Assembly: GCA_001298545.1 (NCBI GenBank)
Contig: LJCX01000010.1
Location: forward strand, 1 to 64,000
Origin: Actinobacteria bacterium OV320
GTDB taxonomy: Bacteria; Actinomycetota; Actinomycetes; Streptomycetales; Streptomycetaceae
Length of the DNA: 64,000 nucleotides
Direction of reading: 5' to 3'
In this document: one piece after another, positions 7,760-16,780 of the stretch
Numbering within the stretch: position 1 is the stretch's first letter
How the letters are laid out: the number at the start of each line of letters is the position of its first letter
Program-made: the position numbers and the translations under genes
Notes under the pieces: generated by a model
Told to the model about the DNA's origin: nothing
Seen by the model: only the letters and a program-made list of their open reading frames with translations
Database searches by the model: none

Positions 7760-8170
7760 GTGGAGCTGTCGTCGGAGGCGAAGGCGTTCGAGGAGCTGGT
7801 GCGGCAGGGCGGGGATCCTCGGGCCGCCGCGGTCTCCGTCTGCGTCGGCTTGGGCATCCCGCCCGCGGAGGCGCACCGGCGGGTGCGTGACGCGGAGCCC
7901 CTCTTCGCCGATCTCGGACCGGACGAGGAAGAGACGCTCGCCCTGTTCCTCGACCTGTCGTACGTCTTCGTCGTCGACCGCCGACTCGACGCGCGTGAGC
8001 AGGAGATCCATGACCTGCTCGGCAGGGCGGTCGGCGCCATGGGCGCTGTCCGCAGCGGGCTCGGCCACAGTCTGCACCGATGGCTGCGGACCGGAGAGCT
8101 GACCCGGTCCTACCTCTCCCTGGCCAGGGGAAACCAGGCCAAGGCCACCGGCGATCCCTCCGTCTACTAG
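7760..8170 (+). CDS. Hypothetical cytosolic protein, 136 residues
   Basis: A GTG-started, largely helical, acidic protein (FEELVRQGGDP, LGPDEEETLALFLDLSYVFVVD, REQEIHDLLGRAVGAMG) with no signal peptide or membrane span. GGAGGGAGAACGCG upstream provides a ribosome site. Codon usage looks like that of its neighbours. No family is recognised. About 240 bases without a clear gene follow before the DUF2236 gene. Confidence 0.6.
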   Translation: MELSSEAKAFEELVRQGGDPRAAAVSVCVGLGIPPAEAHRRVRDAEPLFADLGPDEEETLALFLDLSYVFVVDRRLDAREQEIHDLLGRAVGAMGAVRSGLGHSLHRWLRTGELTRSYLSLARGNQAKATGDPSVY

Positions 8171-8413
8171 TCCGCGCTCGTTGCCGCCGGGGAGCTGCTT
8201 GCGGTCGGACAGGACGGCGGCGAACAGGACAGCCTCGCGCAGGCGCGAGCGCACTGCCGACGCATGGCCGCGCAGCATTGTGCCGCACAGCATGCCGCCG
8301 CACAGCAACCCGTCGAACCCACAGAGTGAGGAGGGCGCCTCGCTGAACCCGCCGCCATGTCCGGATCCGGGCGGCATCGCGGACACTGGACAGCAGGAGA
8401 AGGGAGGCCGACC

Positions 8414-9274
8414 GTGCTGACCCTCGTCCGTGAGCGGCTGGGCCGAGCCCTGTTCCGCCGCGTCGCCGGGCCCGACGGACCGGCGACACGTGCCCGTATC
8501 CACCGGACTCCCGGCCCGCGCTGGTTCGAACCGGACCGCCCGATCCGCGTGGTCCACGGTGACGCCTCGATGTTCATCGGCGGGCTGAGCGCGCTCCTGT
8601 TGCAGTCCCTGCACCCGCTCGCCATGGCCGCGGTGGCCGGGCATTCCGGATACCGCGGCGACCCGTGGGGCCGACTGCAACGCACGAGCACCTTCCTGGC
8701 CGTCACGACCTACGGCACGGCCCCGGACGCTCAGCAGGCGGTCGACATCGTCCGCCACATCCATGAGGGAATCCGCGGGACGACGGCCGGGGGCGTGCCC
8801 TACCACGCCACCGATCCGCACCTGCTCGGCTGGGTGCACGCGGCCGAGACGGACAGCTTCCTGCGCGCCCACGAACGCTTCGGCGCCCACCCGCTGGACC
8901 CCGCCGGGTACGACGGCTACGTCGCCGACACCGCGCGGGTCGCCGAGGCGCTGGGGGTGAGCGACCCACCGCGCGACCGACGCGAGCTGTGCGAGCGGCT
9001 GACCGCCTACCGGCACGAACTTCGCACCACGCCCGAGGCCCGCGCCGCCGCCCGCTTCCTGCTGTTCCGGCCGCCCCTGCCCCTTGCCGTACGGCCCTTC
9101 TACGGCGGGCTGGCCGCGAACGCCGTCGTGCTGCTCCCGCCCTGGGCCCGGGGCATGCTGTGGCTGCCCCGGGTGCCGGTCGTCGAGGATCTCGCCGTAC
9201 GCCCCACCGGACAGGCCCTGACCCGGACCATCCGCTGGGTCATGACCCCACCGCGCGAGTCCCGCCCGACGTGA
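8414..9274 (+). CDS. Oxygenase MpaB-family (DUF2236) protein
   Basis: A 286-residue protein of the ER-bound oxygenase mpaB/B' and rubber-oxygenase Lcp-like superfamily, haem-binding in characterised members. Conserved family landmarks are visible: MFIGGLSALLLQSLHPLAMAAVA near the N-terminus, then RLQRTSTFLAVTTYGT, HATDPHLLGWVHAAETDSFL and LLFRPPLPLAVRPFYGGLAAN. The HP after LQS and the histidines in the central block are the usual haem or metal candidates. The GTG at 8414 is chosen because it follows AGGAGAAGGGAGG; an ATG at 8357 has no ribosome site. Substrate is unknown. Confidence 0.8.
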   Translation: MLTLVRERLGRALFRRVAGPDGPATRARIHRTPGPRWFEPDRPIRVVHGDASMFIGGLSALLLQSLHPLAMAAVAGHSGYRGDPWGRLQRTSTFLAVTTYGTAPDAQQAVDIVRHIHEGIRGTTAGGVPYHATDPHLLGWVHAAETDSFLRAHERFGAHPLDPAGYDGYVADTARVAEALGVSDPPRDRRELCERLTAYRHELRTTPEARAAARFLLFRPPLPLAVRPFYGGLAANAVVLLPPWARGMLWLPRVPVVEDLAVRPTGQALTRTIRWVMTPPRESRPT

Positions 9275-9314
9275 TCGCGCCGGGCCGGCCACCAGACTTC
9301 CTGCGTCCGGCTGA

Positions 9315-9857
9315 TCACTTCCGGTCGTCGTCGGGCAGGCCCGACATGAGGGGATCAAGGTGGCGAACGAGTCGGGCGAGGGACTCCCGCGGGTCCTGGC
9401 CGGAGGTGTCGACGACGATGTGCTCCCGGTCCCAGGCTTCGTAGTCGCGGTCGAGCACCTGCTGCCAGTCGGGCAGCGGGAGGTCCGGGATGTCGATCGA
9501 GCGTGAGGTGACGCGGTGCCGGTGCTCGGCCGGATCCGAGCAGATCACTTCGACCTCGATGACGCGGACGTCCGCCGCGGCGCCCGCGTCCCGCCAGGAG
9601 TCGCGCGTGACGGTCAGTGGGTTCACCGATTCCGCGATCACGGTGAGGCCCTGCCGGAGGTGCTCCTCGGCGAGGGCGTAGCCGACGGCGTAGCCCACCG
9701 GCCCGAGCGGGTGCCGGGCCGCTCCGGTCCGGACGATGGCCTGCTCGATCGTGTCGATGCGCAGGTGCACCGCGCCGATGCGTCGGGCCAGCAGTCGCGA
9801 CAGCGTGGTTTTGCCGGTGCCGGGCAGTCCGCCGATGACGATGAGCATGGGCTTCAT
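9315..9857 (-). CDS. AAA-type P-loop kinase-like ATPase
   Basis: A 180-residue protein resembling small zeta-toxin/gluconate-kinase-like P-loop kinases. Walker A is GLPGTGKTT at residues 10-18, HLRIDTIEQAI follows as the strand-2 aspartate motif, then VIAESVNPLTVTRDSWRD and EVEVICSDPAEHRHRV. Substrate is not identifiable. A strong stem-loop lies between this gene and the upstream transporter, so it is probably transcribed on its own. Confidence 0.75.
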   Translation of the reverse strand: MKPMLIVIGGLPGTGKTTLSRLLARRIGAVHLRIDTIEQAIVRTGAARHPLGPVGYAVGYALAEEHLRQGLTVIAESVNPLTVTRDSWRDAGAAADVRVIEVEVICSDPAEHRHRVTSRSIDIPDLPLPDWQQVLDRDYEAWDREHIVVDTSGQDPRESLARLVRHLDPLMSGLPDDDRK

Positions 9858-9902
9858 GCTGCCGTATGCGGCGAGGACCGCGGCGTACGGGTGGACGGAG
9901 TG

Positions 9903-9944
9903 CGCGCCCGCCCGGTCTCCCGCGCAGGAGATCGGGCGGGCGCG
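9903..9944 (-). terminator. Strong GC-rich stem-loop after the MHS transporter gene
   Basis: CGCGCCCGCCCG (9903-9914) pairs perfectly with CGGGCGGGCGCG (9933-9944). The interior continues the stem through TCTCC/GGAGA around a small loop, giving roughly an 18-base-pair hairpin. There is no long T tract, as is usual in Streptomyces. It lies 16 bases beyond the transporter stop on the minus strand. Confidence 0.75.
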
Positions 9945-9959
9945 GTGTCGAGTGAGGGG

Positions 9960-11492
9960 TCAGCGGCGGTCGGACGTCTCGCGGCCGGCCCGGTACAACT
10001 CCTGCGAGGTGGCGATCAGTTCCCGGCGCTCCTTCTTCGATCCCACCATCGGCTGGGAGCCGTGGAGGGAGACCTGGGCGCTCTCGGGCAGGAAGCGGAC
10101 CGTGAACAGGCCGATGGCACCGGCGGCCATGAGGTAGTACGCGGGCACCATGTCGTTTCCGGTGACGCTCACCAGCGCCTCCGTGACCAGGGGGGTGGTA
10201 CCGCCGAACGCGGCCACCGCGAAGTTGAAGCCGATGCCCATGGCCGCGTAGCGGACGGCCGTCGGGAACAGCGCGGGCAGCGTCGCGGCGCTCGGCGCGG
10301 CGAAGCACGCCAGCAGCGTGGACAGGATCAGCACACCGCAGACCGGCAGCCAGGTTCCGTCCATCTTGATCAGCAGGAAGGCGGGAACGGCGAGCAGGAT
10401 CATTCCCGCCGCCGCGAAGCCGTAGAGGGGGCGTCGGCCGACGTGGTCGCTGAGCCTGCCGAGGAAGGTGATCAGCAGCACGATCCACACCATGCCGACG
10501 AGCACGAGGACGTCCGCCGAACTGCTGGAGCGGCCGAGGGTCTCCGTCTGATACGTGGGCAGGAATCCCGTGACCATGTAGTTCGTGACGTTGTAGAGCA
10601 GCACCAGTCCCATGCAGATGAGCAGGGCCCGCCAGTGGTCCTTGATGATGGTCCTGAACTCGGTGCCCGCCGATTCCTTGGCGAGGCTCTCCTCGTGTTC
10701 GTCGAGCTGCTGCTGGAACGCGGGCGACTCCTCGAGCTTGAGACGCATGTAGAGGCCGATCGCGCCGAGCGGGCCCGCGATGAGGAACGGGATCCGCCAG
10801 CCCCACGAGAGCATCTCGGCGTCGCTGAGCGCGAGATTGAGCAGGGTGACCAGGGCGGAGCCCAGCGCGTAGCCGACGAAGGTGCCGAAGTCGAGCCAGC
10901 TGGAGAGGAAGCCGCGACGACGGTCGGGCGAGTACTCGGCGACGAAGGTCGTGGCGCCCCCGTACTCGCCGCCGGTGGAGAAGCCCTGCACCATGCGGGC
11001 GAGCAGCAGCAGGATCGGGGCGGCGATGCCGATCGTGGCGTAACTGGGGATGAGACCGATGGCGAACGTGCCGACCGCCATCATGATCATGGTGGTGGCG
11101 AGTACCTTCTGCCGGCCGAGGCGGTCCCCGAGCGGCCCGAAGACGAGGCCGCCGAGCGGGCGTACGACGAACGCGGCCGCGAAGGTGGCGAAGGAAGAGA
11201 TCACCTGGGCGGCGGGTGACGCTCCGGGGAAGAAGACCTTGCCGAGGGTGGCGGCGAGGTAGCTGTAGACGCCGAAGTCGAACCATTCCATGCAGTTGCC
11301 GAGTGCCGAGGCGCTGACCGCACGCCGGAGCAGCGGTGGCTCGACGACCTGGACGTCCTCGTCGCGGAAGGGGCGCTTGTTCCGCCTCAGCCTGCGTGTC
11401 AGGTCCTGGCGGACCTGGGCGGGCATGTCGGCGATGTCGGTCGGCCCGGACCGCGCTGGGTCGGGCTGCCCGTCGGTCAGGAGGTCGGCCAC
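9960..11492 (-). CDS. MFS transporter, metabolite:H+ symporter (MHS/ProP) family
   Basis: A 510-residue, 12-helix secondary transporter. After a hydrophilic N-terminus of about 55 residues come ASALGNCMEWFDFGVYSYLA, RPLGGLVFGPLGDRLGRQKVL (the loop 2-3 signature GxxxDRxGR) and QGFSTGGEYGGATTFVAEY, hallmarks of ProP, KgtP and ShiA transporters for osmolytes, dicarboxylates or aromatic acids. The C-terminal tail (SQPMVGSKKERRELI) is hydrophilic. It is strongly similar to the transporter encoded at 18681-20057, a likely paralogue. Substrate cannot be assigned. Confidence 0.88.
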   Translation of the reverse strand: MADLLTDGQPDPARSGPTDIADMPAQVRQDLTRRLRRNKRPFRDEDVQVVEPPLLRRAVSASALGNCMEWFDFGVYSYLAATLGKVFFPGASPAAQVISSFATFAAAFVVRPLGGLVFGPLGDRLGRQKVLATTMIMMAVGTFAIGLIPSYATIGIAAPILLLLARMVQGFSTGGEYGGATTFVAEYSPDRRRGFLSSWLDFGTFVGYALGSALVTLLNLALSDAEMLSWGWRIPFLIAGPLGAIGLYMRLKLEESPAFQQQLDEHEESLAKESAGTEFRTIIKDHWRALLICMGLVLLYNVTNYMVTGFLPTYQTETLGRSSSSADVLVLVGMVWIVLLITFLGRLSDHVGRRPLYGFAAAGMILLAVPAFLLIKMDGTWLPVCGVLILSTLLACFAAPSAATLPALFPTAVRYAAMGIGFNFAVAAFGGTTPLVTEALVSVTGNDMVPAYYLMAAGAIGLFTVRFLPESAQVSLHGSQPMVGSKKERRELIATSQELYRAGRETSDRR

Positions 11493-11771
11493 TGAAGTTC
11501 CTTACTCGTCTTGCGTGAGGTGACCTGGTCGCAGGGTGGGACACCAGGTGTTTGCTGTGCCAATAGTGGCTTGTGCCCTCATTCGCACGGCTCACGCAAG
11601 GACGACGGACATGCCGACCTCCCACGTTCGGCAGGGGGGAGGGGGCGGCGCAGACCTCCCCAGGCAGAGCCGCCCCCCGGCATCACAGCTGCCACACCCC
11701 GCATGCCCGCGAAACCGTCCTGCACTCCTGCCTCTCGGGTACCGGATTTCACGGTCGCACCGGCACGCGGA

Positions 11772-13016
11772 TCACGAGCTGCCCAGGGCCAGCCCCGAGC
11801 CCGTCAGCCGCACCCGGATGCCGTCCTTCTGCACGCGCACGTACTGCAGCCGCATGTCCCCCGTCTTCGGCTCCGGCAGTTGGAAGGCGAGGGAGAGCCG
11901 GTCGGCGAGGGCCGGGCGGGTGAGCTGGGACAGGGCGTCGAGGAGGTCGGGGTCGAGGCCCAGACCGCGGAGCACTTCAGGGTTGTCCAGGGCCAGGTCG
12001 ATGAGGTTGAGGGTCTGGGCCTGGCGGGCGAAGCGCGGGGAGCCGGTCAGTTCGGCGAGTTTGCCGTCGTCGCTCAGGGCCTCGCGCACGGCCGCCTCGG
12101 GCACCCCCAGTCGCTGCACGACGGCCGGGACCGACAGCAGTGCCTTCGCCTTACGGGTCTCCCGCGCGACGTCGGCGGACGCCTTCGGGGTGAGGTGCAG
12201 CCCGTCCGAGGCGCGCGTGCCGGGACGGTAGGTGGCCAGGTCCCCGATGTCCAGGCGTATGCCGCCGATCTGCGTGCCGATGCCCCGCTCGCCCTGTCGC
12301 CGGATGGTGGCCTCGGCGCGCAGTCGTAGGTCGTGCCCGGCGACCGGCAGGATGCCGCGGGCCTTGACCCGGTCACGGCCGTCACCGGTGAACGTCACCT
12401 GGGACGCGCCGAGTTCGCGGTTGAGGTCGGAGAAGGACAGCAGGACGTCACCGTCGAGCCGGGGGACGTGGGCGCCGCGCACGGAGGTGAGCCCGTCGGC
12501 GTCCAGCCGGATGTCGTGGGCCGTGGCCGACACCTTCGCCAGCGACACCCGGTCGGCGGACACGTCCGGCACGGTCACCCGTACCGAGTCCAGCCGCTTG
12601 TCGGCCAGTTGGGTGAGGAAGGGGAAGCCGCCGATCTCCACCTCGGGCGCCGCGGCCAGGTCCAGCTGGTCCTTGAGGGTGTCCGCGGCCCTGTGCTCGG
12701 CGTACAGCAGCGCCCAGCGGTCGGCGAGGGTGACGAAGGCGGCGAGGACGACCAGGCCCACCACCGCCTTCGCCGCGAGCGGCAGACCGGCGAAACGGCC
12801 CCGCCGGCGCCGGCCGCCGCGGCGGTGGACGGGCGGGGTCCACTCCGGCTCCCGTTCCGGCTCCCGCTCTGCCCAGGGCTCGGTGGTGGCGCCCGGGAAC
12901 TCGTCCAGCGGACCGTCGTCGAGGGCGCCGAGTTCCTCGTAGGGATCGGGCGGGGCTTCGGAGCGGTCGTAGGGACGGGGATGCGGATCCGGATCCATGC
13001 GGTGGGGGGTGCGCAT
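11772..13016 (-). CDS. DUF2993 (LmeA-like) membrane-anchored protein
   Basis: A 414-residue protein. An acidic, proline-rich cytoplasmic N-terminus (about 1-75), a basic cluster RRGGRRRRGRF and one membrane span (AAKAVVGLVVLAAFVTLA, about 80-100) precede an extracytoplasmic DUF2993 domain: AAPEVEIGGFPFLTQLADKRLDSV, VSLAKVSATAHDIRLD, then the long beta-rich part to LALGSS. Mycobacterial LmeA acts in lipoarabinomannan assembly; the Streptomyces role is unknown. The first codon could also be the ATG six codons in. About 280 bases without a gene separate it from the MHS transporter, and I see no clear signal there beyond the transporter's upstream region. Confidence 0.75.
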   Translation of the reverse strand: MRTPHRMDPDPHPRPYDRSEAPPDPYEELGALDDGPLDEFPGATTEPWAEREPEREPEWTPPVHRRGGRRRRGRFAGLPLAAKAVVGLVVLAAFVTLADRWALLYAEHRAADTLKDQLDLAAAPEVEIGGFPFLTQLADKRLDSVRVTVPDVSADRVSLAKVSATAHDIRLDADGLTSVRGAHVPRLDGDVLLSFSDLNRELGASQVTFTGDGRDRVKARGILPVAGHDLRLRAEATIRRQGERGIGTQIGGIRLDIGDLATYRPGTRASDGLHLTPKASADVARETRKAKALLSVPAVVQRLGVPEAAVREALSDDGKLAELTGSPRFARQAQTLNLIDLALDNPEVLRGLGLDPDLLDALSQLTRPALADRLSLAFQLPEPKTGDMRLQYVRVQKDGIRVRLTGSGLALGSS

Positions 13017-13098
13017 CGACTCATCCGAACATGCGCACCACCCCTGCCCGCAAGCTGAACCCCGGGTATGCGACCTAGTTCACGATGATGATCTCCGT

Positions 13099-13122
13099 AA
13101 TACAGTCCTCAATACAGTCCTC
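13099..13122. repeat. Two exact tandem 12-base repeats upstream of a hydrolase gene
   Basis: AATACAGTCCTC occurs twice head to tail, ending 32 bases before the hydrolase start. It is the most AT-rich part of the intergenic region and sits where a promoter or activator site would be, so it may be an operator rather than a random duplication. Confidence 0.8.
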
Positions 13123-13154
13123 GCAGCACCTGTACGACGAGTGAAGAAGGGCCG

Positions 13155-13943
13155 ATGCAGCACACGACGACGCCTGACGGAGTCCGTATCGCCTACCAGG
13201 TCCGAGGCGAGGGAACGCCGCTCGTTCTGCTGGCGGGTCAGGCGAACAACCACCACTGGTGGGACGGAGTACGCGACGACTTCCACGCCGAACGCAGCAC
13301 CGTCACGGTCGACTACCGCGGCACGGGGGAGAGCGACAAGCCCGACAGCCCCTACAGCACCGAGATCTTCGCGCAGGACGTGATCGCGGTGCTCGACGAA
13401 CTCGGCATCGACCGGGCCGACGTCTACGGCACGTCCATGGGGGGACGCGTCGGCCAGCAGCTCGCGGCCCGCCATCCGGAGCGTGTGCGCGCCCTGGTGC
13501 TCGGCTGCACGTCACCCGGTGGCCCGCACGCCGTGGAACGCGACAACGACGTGCGCAGGTCATTGGTGCAACCGCAACCCGGTGCGGCCCGACAGGCCCT
13601 GCTCGAACTGATGTACACCCCGGGCTGGCTGGCGACCCACCCCGGCCCCCATCAGACGCTCGGCGATCCGGCCATGCCCCCGTACGCCCAACGACGCCAC
13701 CTGGTGGCCAGCAACCAGCACGACGCCTGGGACCTCCTGCCCGGCATCGGCGCACCCACGCTGGTCGTGCACGGCAGCGACGACCTGCTCAACCCCGCCG
13801 CCAACGCGCCACTGCTCGCGAACCGCATTCCCGGTGCCCGGCTGCACATGATCCCCGCAGCGCGGCACGCCTATTTCGAGGAGTTCCGAGCCGTCGCAAG
13901 CCCGCTCGTCCTGGACTTCCTCACGACGGCGCCTCCCCGGTAA
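13155..13943 (+). CDS. Alpha/beta hydrolase
   Basis: A 262-residue hydrolase of the 3-oxoadipate enol-lactonase/haloperoxidase-like group. The oxyanion strand is LVLLAGQANNHHWW, the nucleophile elbow GTSMGG, the acid HGSDDLLNP and the base histidine AARHAYFEEF, so the Ser-Asp-His triad is complete. No signal peptide; it should be cytosolic. GAAGGGCCG precedes the ATG. A short gap leads to the membrane protein gene, so the two may share a transcript. Substrate unknown. Confidence 0.85.
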   Translation: MQHTTTPDGVRIAYQVRGEGTPLVLLAGQANNHHWWDGVRDDFHAERSTVTVDYRGTGESDKPDSPYSTEIFAQDVIAVLDELGIDRADVYGTSMGGRVGQQLAARHPERVRALVLGCTSPGGPHAVERDNDVRRSLVQPQPGAARQALLELMYTPGWLATHPGPHQTLGDPAMPPYAQRRHLVASNQHDAWDLLPGIGAPTLVVHGSDDLLNPAANAPLLANRIPGARLHMIPAARHAYFEEFRAVASPLVLDFLTTAPPR

Positions 13944-14116
13944 CGGGAGACGGACAGTCGCACGCGTGCCCGTGCCCGTCGTGTCGGTCTCGCCAAGGAG
14001 CCTCCCCCCCGAGATCCGCCAATCGGGCGGCTCCGGGGCCGGGGCGACCGCCTGGTGTCGGGCTGTCGGTGCCAGGTGCGCGAACACTGGTGGCCTCGGA
14101 CGAGGGAGGAACCACC

Positions 14117-14734
14117 GTGGACGATCTCGATGCTCGACAGACCCGGACATCCCCGTCGGTCGGCCCAGGCGTCCACGGTGTCCCCGGGCAGGCAGGGGTC
14201 ATCGGCATCGGGCTTGCCGCCGTCCTGACGTTCGCACTCGCGGACGGCTCCTGGGAGTGGTTCGCGGCATACATCGGAGTGACCCTTCTGGCGGTGATCG
14301 TCTCCTTCTACCGCCTGCCTCCGTGGGCCCCCGGCCTCCGCTGCGCGTACGCATGGAATCTGGTCGCGTACTCGCTGGTCGTGGGCCTGTGCGTGGCGAT
14401 CGCGCTGGCCCCGCTGCTGCAGCGCTCGGCGTGGCTCCTTCCGATGCCGGGCACCCGCGGCGACTGCCGGGAGCTGGGCACGTACGAGAGCCTCCGGACG
14501 GAAGCCGCGCTGGGAAACCTGGCCGGCCGGGACGGCGCAGCCCTGGCCCGGGCGCAGGACATCCAAAGACATGACGCCGTCGCCGACTGCCTGGCATCCA
14601 CCACGACCCTGTGGCTGCCGCTGTACGGGCTCGGGGCGGCCGTGCTGGTGGGGTCGGGCGCGTTGATCTACGACCGTGCCCGGGCACGGAGGGACGCGGA
14701 CTCGTCCACCCCGAGCATTCGTCGGCCGGGTTGA
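14117..14734 (+). CDS. Small multi-spanning membrane protein, function unknown
   Basis: A 205-residue protein starting at GTG with GGGAGG five bases upstream. After a hydrophilic lead of about 25 residues it has two close spans (VIGIGLAAVLTFALA and FAAYIGVTLLAVIVSFY), a third (LVAYSLVVGLCVAIALAP) and a fourth near the end (LWLPLYGLGAAVLVGSG), and then a basic tail (DRARARRD). The loop between spans 3 and 4 (about 95-155) is soluble and contains two cysteines that could pair outside the cell. No family recognised. The longer upstream frame is antisense-type sequence and is rejected. Confidence 0.65.
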   Translation: MDDLDARQTRTSPSVGPGVHGVPGQAGVIGIGLAAVLTFALADGSWEWFAAYIGVTLLAVIVSFYRLPPWAPGLRCAYAWNLVAYSLVVGLCVAIALAPLLQRSAWLLPMPGTRGDCRELGTYESLRTEAALGNLAGRDGAALARAQDIQRHDAVADCLASTTTLWLPLYGLGAAVLVGSGALIYDRARARRDADSSTPSIRRPG

Positions 14735-14806
14735 GCAGACGAAACGCTCACGGGCGACGACGTCCGCAGTGCGCATTGCCCGGCACAACCGTGGAAGAAG
14801 GGCCCC

Positions 14807-16000
14807 ATGACTTCACTCACGGAACACCAGAACCTGGCCGACTTCTACGACTTCGAGTCCGCTCTCACGGAGGAGGAGCGCAAGGTCCTGCTCCGGACGA
14901 GGTCGTTCATGCGCGACGAGGTCCAGCCCCTGGTGGCCGAGCACTGGGCCGACGGTACCTTCCCCATGGAGCTGATCAGTCGTTTCCGGGAGAGTGGGCT
15001 GGTCGGGCTGTCGTACGAAGGCTATGGCGACCACGGCCCCGCCGTCAGCCATCTGCTGACCGGGATGATGGCCATGGAGATGAGCCGGGTCGACGCTTCG
15101 GTCGCCACCTTCTTCGGCGTCCACAACGGACTCGCCATGTACGCGATCCACGCATGCGGCGACCAGGCGCAGCACGACCGCTGGCTGCCCGGCATGGCGA
15201 GGATGGACACCATCGGGGCGTTCGCCCTCACGGAGCCGCTCGACGGCTCCGACATCGCGGCCGGCATGCACACCACCGCCCAGCGGGACGGCGACACCTG
15301 GGTACTCAACGGCGCCAAGCGCTGGATCGGCAACGCCACCTTCGCCGACCACATCGTCGTCTGGGCCCGCGATGTCGACGACGACCAGGTCAAGGGATTC
15401 GTCGTCGACAAGGGCACGCCCGGATTCAAGGCGGAGAAGATCGCCCACAAGACGTCGTTGCGCATCGTCGAGAACGCGGACGTCACCCTCACCGACGTCC
15501 GGGTGCCGGAAGGCGATCGGCTGCAGAACGCGTCCTCCTTCCGTGACGTCGCGGAAGTCCTGCGCGCCACGCGCAGTGGGGTCGCCTGGCAGGCCCTCGG
15601 TGTCATGATCGGCGCGTACGAGCTGGCCCTGCGCTATGCCACGCAGCGGCAGCAGTTCGGCCGTCCGCTCGCGGGTTTCCAGCTTGTGCAGGACCTCCTG
15701 GTGAAGAGCCTGGGCAACATCACGTCGAGCTGGGGCATGCTGCATCGGCTCGCCGGGTTGCAGGACGCCGGGGTGTTCCGGGACGAGCACTCGTCCCTGG
15801 CCAAGGCCCACGTCACCGCCCGTATGCGCGAGGTCGTTGCCTGGTCCCGGGAGATCTTCGGGGGCAACGGCATCGTCCTGGAGTACGACGTGGCGCGCTT
15901 CTTCGCGGACGCGGAGGCCATCTACTCGTTCGAAGGCACCCGGGAGATGAACACGCTGATCGTCGGGAAGGCGATCACCGGGCAGAGCGCCTTCGTCTGA
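14807..16000 (+). CDS. Acyl-CoA dehydrogenase, glutaryl-CoA dehydrogenase-like
   Basis: A 397-residue FAD enzyme covering the whole family fold. Motifs are GAFALTEPLDGSDIA (FAD/substrate loop), WVLNGAKRWIGNA, ATQRQQFGRPLAGFQLVQ and a C-terminal FEGTREMNTLIVGKAITG; the Glu of YSFEGT aligns with the catalytic base of glutaryl-CoA and isobutyryl-type dehydrogenases. It oxidises an acyl-CoA at C2-C3, probably feeding electron-transfer flavoprotein. It stands alone, so substrate is uncertain. A GAAGAAGGG ribosome site precedes the ATG. Confidence 0.88.
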   Translation: MTSLTEHQNLADFYDFESALTEEERKVLLRTRSFMRDEVQPLVAEHWADGTFPMELISRFRESGLVGLSYEGYGDHGPAVSHLLTGMMAMEMSRVDASVATFFGVHNGLAMYAIHACGDQAQHDRWLPGMARMDTIGAFALTEPLDGSDIAAGMHTTAQRDGDTWVLNGAKRWIGNATFADHIVVWARDVDDDQVKGFVVDKGTPGFKAEKIAHKTSLRIVENADVTLTDVRVPEGDRLQNASSFRDVAEVLRATRSGVAWQALGVMIGAYELALRYATQRQQFGRPLAGFQLVQDLLVKSLGNITSSWGMLHRLAGLQDAGVFRDEHSSLAKAHVTARMREVVAWSREIFGGNGIVLEYDVARFFADAEAIYSFEGTREMNTLIVGKAITGQSAFV

Positions 16001-16119
16001 TCGGCCGGGGAGCGGCGCCGAGCACGCAGGGGCGCAAGGGCGCAGGGATCAATGAATACGGCCGGCCGGGGTACTCGGTTCTTCCCCAGGTTCCTCGTAC
16101 GAAAGCGAAGCCCGTTCCC

Positions 16120-16629
16120 ATGGCCGACATGCCTGACACGCCTGACACGCGAGACGTCGTCGCACTCATTCTCCAGGATCACCGAAGAATGGAGGACCTC
16201 TTCCGTCTGCTGCGCAGCGTCGAAGCCGACCGGGCGGCCGCTCTCCGGGAGTTCTCCGACCTGTTGATCGCGCACGCGCTGGCGGAAGAGGCGAAGGTGT
16301 ACCCCGCCCTCAAGCGCTTCAAGAAGATCGAGGACGAAGAGGTCGAGCACGGCGAGGAGGAGCACGAGGAGGGCAACAAGGCGCTCCTCGGGCTCCTGGA
16401 GGTCGACGAGGTCGGCTCCGAGGAGTGGGACGAGAAGCTGGAAGAGCTCGTGGAGGCCGTCGCCCACCACACCGACGAGGAGGAGCGCACGATCCTCAAC
16501 GGTGCCCGTGAGAATGTCGCCATGGAGCGACGGGAGGAGCTGGGCGAGGCGTTCCTGGAGGAGAGGGAGCGTCAGCTGAAGGCCGGCTGCGGCGCCGTGG
16601 ACAACGTGCGCCGCATCGTCCGTTCCTGA
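16120..16629 (+). CDS. Hemerythrin HHE-domain protein
   Basis: A 169-residue all-helical, very acidic protein. The iron-ligand pattern of the HHE fold is clear: ILQDHRRMEDLF (helix 1), LLIAHALAEEAKVYP (helix 2), EHEEGNKALLGLL (helix 3) and VEAVAHHTDEEERTIL (helix 4). Such proteins bind a diiron centre and are linked to oxygen, NO or redox sensing in actinobacteria. It is monocistronic in appearance; the MHS and dehydrogenase neighbours give no functional clue. Confidence 0.85.
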   Translation: MADMPDTPDTRDVVALILQDHRRMEDLFRLLRSVEADRAAALREFSDLLIAHALAEEAKVYPALKRFKKIEDEEVEHGEEEHEEGNKALLGLLEVDEVGSEEWDEKLEELVEAVAHHTDEEERTILNGARENVAMERREELGEAFLEERERQLKAGCGAVDNVRRIVRS

Positions 16630-16780
16630 CCGCGTCTCCTCGGGTGACCCCGGAATACCGCCCGGCGAGCCCTTGTGGGAATCACCGACGCTCGGGCACG
16701 CCGGCGGCGACGAACCGTCCCGCCGGCGAGCCGCGGCTGCGCGACCTGCCCTGTCGGCACGATCCGCGCCTCATTGCGCC

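Noticed and set aside
7700..9358. Long minus-strand frame of 552 codons
   Set aside because: Antisense to the hypothetical and DUF2236 genes; no conserved motif, biased composition.
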